Of a stretch of 64,000 nucleotides of DNA, positions 56,674 through 64,000 are shown in pieces (position 1 is the stretch's first letter; each line of letters begins with the position of its first letter). The notes beneath the pieces were generated by a model. It was given only the letters and a program-made list of their open reading frames with translations. It had not been told where the DNA came from and did not search any database. Location: positions 23,378 to 87,377 of the forward strand of contig NZ_MKQR01000007.1 of the NCBI RefSeq assembly GCF_001940455.1, read 5' to 3'. The stretch comes from Actinokineospora bangkokensis. GTDB lineage: Bacteria; Actinomycetota; Actinomycetes; Mycobacteriales; Pseudonocardiaceae. A program made the position numbers and the translations under genes.

Positions 56674-57545
56674 GCACCCCCAGCCGCGTGGAGAGCTTCG
56701 AGGCGGGCTCGCCCGTCCACCTCGACCTCACCGCCACCTCCGGCCGGGTCGAGGTCCGGCTGACCGACGAACCCGGCGTGCACGTCGAGGTCCGGCACGC
56801 CCCGGACGCGGGCAGCGCGTGGGCCGAGGGCCTGGCCGGGCTGCTGAGCTGGGTGGGCGGCCAACTCGGCGAGCAGGCCGCCGAGGCGCCCGCCGAGGCC
56901 GTCCGCCGGACCCGCGTCGAGCTCGCCGCGGGCAGGCTCGTCGTGCGCACCCCCACTACCGCGCCGCTGCGCGCCGTCCCGCTGGGCATCACCGTGCTCG
57001 CCCCCGAGGGCTCGCGGATCACCGCCCAGACCGGTTCCGCCGCCTTCACCGCCACCGGCACGGCCGACGCGGTGGAGGTCACCGCCGGGTCCGGGACCGT
57101 CGACGTCGCCGGTGCCACCGGCGGGGTGCAGGTGACGGCGAACAACGGCACCGTGCGCATCGGCCCCACCGGGGGCGGCGTGCGCGCCCGCACCGGCTCC
57201 GGCGAGGTCGACGTGGCCGCCGTCGCCGCGCCCTCCACCATCACCACCAGCGGTGGCGACGTGCACCTGGCGTCGGTGGGCGCGGACGTGCTGGTGCGCA
57301 CCGGCAGCGGCGCCATCACCGTCGCCGAGGCCACCGCGGGCAAGCTGGAGCTCACCACCGGCTCCGGCGCGCTGTCGGTGCTCGTGCGCCCGGGCACCCC
57401 CGCGGAGGTCGACCTCAGCAGCGGCAGCGGCGCCGCGACCGCCGAGCTGCCGCTGTCCGGCACCCGCCCGGACACCGCCCCCGGCCTGCGCGTGCGCGGC
57501 CGCAGCGGCTCCGGCGACGTCCGCGTCGGCCTCGCCCGGAGCTGA
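56670..57545 (+). CDS. DUF4097 family beta-helix protein
   Basis: 291 residues of repeated short strands ([48 protein letters not shown]), the right-handed beta-solenoid pattern of DUF4097. It has no signal peptide. The start ATG overlaps the stop of the RHH gene (ATGA). Function unknown; co-regulation with the RHH protein is certain from the overlap. A hairpin follows. Confidence 0.88.
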   Translation: MSTPSRVESFEAGSPVHLDLTATSGRVEVRLTDEPGVHVEVRHAPDAGSAWAEGLAGLLSWVGGQLGEQAAEAPAEAVRRTRVELAAGRLVVRTPTTAPLRAVPLGITVLAPEGSRITAQTGSAAFTATGTADAVEVTAGSGTVDVAGATGGVQVTANNGTVRIGPTGGGVRARTGSGEVDVAAVAAPSTITTSGGDVHLASVGADVLVRTGSGAITVAEATAGKLELTTGSGALSVLVRPGTPAEVDLSSGSGAATAELPLSGTRPDTAPGLRVRGRSGSGDVRVGLARS

Positions 57546-57560
57546 TCACCGCTGGTCCCG

Positions 57561-57599
57561 GCCCGTGAGCCTGCCCTCCGCCGGGGCGGGCTCACGGGC
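57561..57599 (+). terminator. Hairpin terminator after DUF4097 gene
   Basis: GCCCGTGAGCC (57561-57571) pairs with GGCTCACGGGC (57589-57599), extended inward by GCCC/GGGC across one mismatch. Confidence 0.8.
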
Positions 57600-57642
57600 T
57601 ACTGTGGCGGCTGACCACCGAGGGCTAGTGGAGGACCAGCGC

Positions 57643-58395
57643 GTGACCGAGACGGTGCGGCCGAGGGTGCAGCTCATCGCCAAGACCGAGTTCTTCCCGC
57701 CCGCGGACGTGCCGTGGTCGACCGACGCCGACGGCGGCGAGGCGCTGGCGGAGTTCGCCGGTCGCGCCTGCTACCAGTCCTGGACCAAGCCCAACCCGGC
57801 CACCGCCACCAACGCCGGGTACATCCGGCACATCATCGAGGTCGGCCACCTCTCGGTGCTCGAGCACGGCAGCGTGTCGTTCTACCTCACCGGCATCTCC
57901 CGGTCGCTGACCCACGAGCTGATCCGGCACCGGCACTTCTCCTACTCCCAGCTCTCCCAGCGCTACGTGCCGGAGAAGGCCGCGGCCATGGTGGAGCCGG
58001 ACGTCATCGCCGAGGACCCCGAGCTGCACGCGCGGTTCCTCGCCGCCGCCCAGGCCAGCCAGGACGCCTACAACGAGCTGCTGGCCGGGCTGGAGGCCAA
58101 GTTCGCGGACGTGGCCAGCCCGACGCTGCGCAAGAAGCAGGCCCGCCAGGCGGCCAGGGCGGTGCTGCCCAACGCCACCGAGACCCGCATCGTCGTCACC
58201 GGCAACTACCGGGCCTGGCGGCACTTCATCGCCATGCGCGCCTCCGAGCACGCCGACGTCGAGATCCGCGCGCTCGCCGTGGAGTGCCTGCGCCAGCTGC
58301 AGAAGGCCGCCCCCAACGCCTTCGCCGACTTCGCCATCACCGCGCTGGCCGACGGCACCGAGGTCGCCTCCAGCCCGCTGGTCGCCGAGGGCTGA
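57643..58395 (+). CDS. thyX: FAD-dependent thymidylate synthase
   Basis: 250 residues. The ThyX motif [14 protein letters not shown] is complete, and the C-terminal [19 protein letters not shown] is typical. ThyX makes dTMP with methylene-tetrahydrofolate, FAD and NADPH. I chose GTG at 57643, after GGAGGACC; a GTG at 57628 would add five residues. It lies before dapA and rnj, the usual actinobacterial order. Confidence 0.96.
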   Translation: MTETVRPRVQLIAKTEFFPPADVPWSTDADGGEALAEFAGRACYQSWTKPNPATATNAGYIRHIIEVGHLSVLEHGSVSFYLTGISRSLTHELIRHRHFSYSQLSQRYVPEKAAAMVEPDVIAEDPELHARFLAAAQASQDAYNELLAGLEAKFADVASPTLRKKQARQAARAVLPNATETRIVVTGNYRAWRHFIAMRASEHADVEIRALAVECLRQLQKAAPNAFADFAITALADGTEVASSPLVAEG

Positions 58396-58398
58396 GCC

Positions 58399-58794
58399 GT
58401 GAAGCGCCTGGTCATCGACGCGACCCCGGAGGAGTACGCGGTCACCCGGCTGGAGCGGGGCAGCCGCGTCGACCCGACGATCTTCTCCGCCCCCGGGCTG
58501 GTCTCGGTCACCAGCACCCCCGCCGAGGTCTCGGTGGTGAGCCCCGCCCCGCACGCGCCGTCCGGCGGGCGCACCGAGGTGGGCTGGCGGCTGCTCACCG
58601 TGCGCGGGCCGCTGGAGTTCACCCTCACCGGGATCATGGCCTCGCTGTCGGGGTCGCTGGCCTCGGCCGGTGTGACGCTCTTCGCGTTGTCCACCTTCGA
58701 CACCGACCACCTGCTCGTCCACGCCCAGGACCTGCCCAGGGCGATCGCCGCGCTGCGCGCCGACGGACACGAAGTGCACCCCGCGAGCGACTGA
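58399..58794 (+). CDS. ACT-domain protein
   Basis: 131 residues with two halves of ACT-like fold (VGWRLLTVRGPLEFTLTGIMASLSGSLASAGVTLFALSTFDTDHLLV). It resembles the CASTOR/ACT_7 type amino-acid-binding proteins. The GTG starts 3 bases after the thyX stop. Role unknown; possibly allosteric sensing of an amino acid. Confidence 0.8.
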   Translation: MKRLVIDATPEEYAVTRLERGSRVDPTIFSAPGLVSVTSTPAEVSVVSPAPHAPSGGRTEVGWRLLTVRGPLEFTLTGIMASLSGSLASAGVTLFALSTFDTDHLLVHAQDLPRAIAALRADGHEVHPASD

Positions 58795-58881
58795 CCCGGC
58801 GGAGCGGGATTTTCGCGGCACCATCCGCCGACCGGGTGAGGCGCCGACTAGGATCGCCCGCACTTGCCAGGAGGTGGACGG

Positions 58882-60411
<1,530 letters not shown>

Positions 60412-60443
60412 TGCGGCGGGTGACCCGGCGGTAGGGTTCCCCC

Positions 60444-61061
60444 ATGGGAGTCGCCCGCGACGAGCGCGCCGCGCTGTGCACACTGTTCACCGAGGTCGGG
60501 CCGGACGCGCCCACGCTGTGCGGCGGGTGGCTCACCCGCGACCTCGCCGCGCACCTGGTGGTGCGCGAGCGCAGGCTCGACGCCGCGCCGGGCATCCTGC
60601 TGCCCCCGCTGGCGGGCCACCTGGCGAAGGTCACCGCCTCCTACACCCGCCGCCCCTGGGCCGAGCTGGTCGACCTGGTGCGCGTCGGCCCGCCGGCCTG
60701 GTCGCCGTTCAAGCCGCTCGACGAGCTGATCAACACCACCGAGTTCTTCGTCCACCACGAGGACGTGCGCCGCGGCGGTGCCGAGTGGGAGCCCCGCCCG
60801 GCCGACCCGCGCCGCGACGGCGCCCTCTGGTCCACCCTCGGGCGCCAGGGCAAGGTGCTGCTGCGCAAGAGCCCCGTCGGGGTGAAGCTGCGCTCGGGCG
60901 ACCGCGAGCTGGTCGCCAAGAAGGGGCCCGACGAGGTGACCCTGGTGGGCGAGCCCGGCGAGATCCTGCTGTTCGCCTTCGGCCGCGACAAGGCCGCCGT
61001 GACCTTCGAGGGCAGCGACGCCTCCGTCGCCGCCGTCAAGGGCATGCCCCGGGGCTTCTAG
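60444..61061 (+). CDS. TIGR03085-type metal-binding protein (DinB/mycothiol-dependent fold)
   Basis: 205 residues. It matches the actinobacterial family with DERAALCTLFTEVGPDAPTLCGGW, RDLAAHLVVRERR and FFVHHEDVRR; three histidines (DLAAHL, FVHHED) would bind a metal in a four-helix bundle. Function unknown. TAGGGT (60432-60437) ends six bases before the ATG: likely leaderless. Confidence 0.82.
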   Translation: MGVARDERAALCTLFTEVGPDAPTLCGGWLTRDLAAHLVVRERRLDAAPGILLPPLAGHLAKVTASYTRRPWAELVDLVRVGPPAWSPFKPLDELINTTEFFVHHEDVRRGGAEWEPRPADPRRDGALWSTLGRQGKVLLRKSPVGVKLRSGDRELVAKKGPDEVTLVGEPGEILLFAFGRDKAAVTFEGSDASVAAVKGMPRGF

Positions 61062-63979
<2,918 letters not shown>

Positions 63980-64000
63980 GGTGCCCTGGGGGGTGTGTCG

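Overview
The window is very GC-rich, starts many genes with GTG, is densely packed with 4-base start/stop overlaps, and carries several actinobacterial hallmark families (SARP and LAL regulators, DUF397, XRE/TPR regulators, PASTA-less Ser/Thr kinase, ThyX, RNase J next to DapA). Together with the gene order of the right half it points to a filamentous actinomycete, most likely of the Pseudonocardiaceae (Saccharothrix/Actinokineospora-like). The genus is an inference; no ribosomal RNA is present to settle it.

Left part, about 1-34.2 kb: a specialised-metabolite gene cluster. A minus-strand block holds an MFS transporter, a GMC-type FAD oxidoreductase and a translationally coupled KSIII-ACP-FabF cassette; a MaoC-like hydratase and a SARP activator follow. 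The core is a plus-strand operon (7.75-26.0 kb): a DUF5829-like protein, an A-T-C-A-T NRPS, a C-A-T NRPS whose glycine-type adenylation domain is split by a luciferase-like flavin monooxygenase, a KS-AT-T-thioester-reductase PKS, a metal-dependent amidohydrolase, MbtH, an NADPH:FMN reductase and a carboxyltransferase beta subunit. A large LAL regulator on the opposite strand is followed by a diiron oxygenase, a 14-TM-type exporter and an SDR on the plus strand, then by a proline-iminopeptidase-like hydrolase on the minus strand. The predicted line makes an aromatic-Val-like-Gly chain, extends it once with a malonate-type unit and releases it reductively. The FMN reductase would feed the embedded monooxygenase. 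Two promoters inside the cluster share an identical 14-base motif, and three long-hairpin repeats sit downstream of gene 3' ends only in this part.

Middle, 34.2-39.8 kb: a thioesterase behind two mutually exclusive hairpins, an XRE/TPR regulator, a CGNR protein, a MATE transporter and an MFS transporter; this is the junction between accessory and core DNA.

Right part, 39.9-64 kb: conserved chromosomal housekeeping genes: truB, ribF, a small XRE regulator, a 2'-5' RNA ligase-type phosphoesterase, rpsO, pnp, an M16 peptidase, dapB, thyX, a Ser/Thr kinase, dapA and rnj. Interleaved are small hydrolases, a cysteine-rich protein / Tat-exported protein / MauE-like membrane protein trio (50.4-52.3 kb), an EF-hand protein, a GNAT enzyme, a YcaQ-like winged-helix protein, and a ribbon-helix-helix/DUF4097 pair behind a perfect palindromic operator. 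Several of these genes have a TANNNT box only 6-8 bases before the start codon, which suggests leaderless transcripts. I saw no tRNA, rRNA, CRISPR array or insertion sequence.
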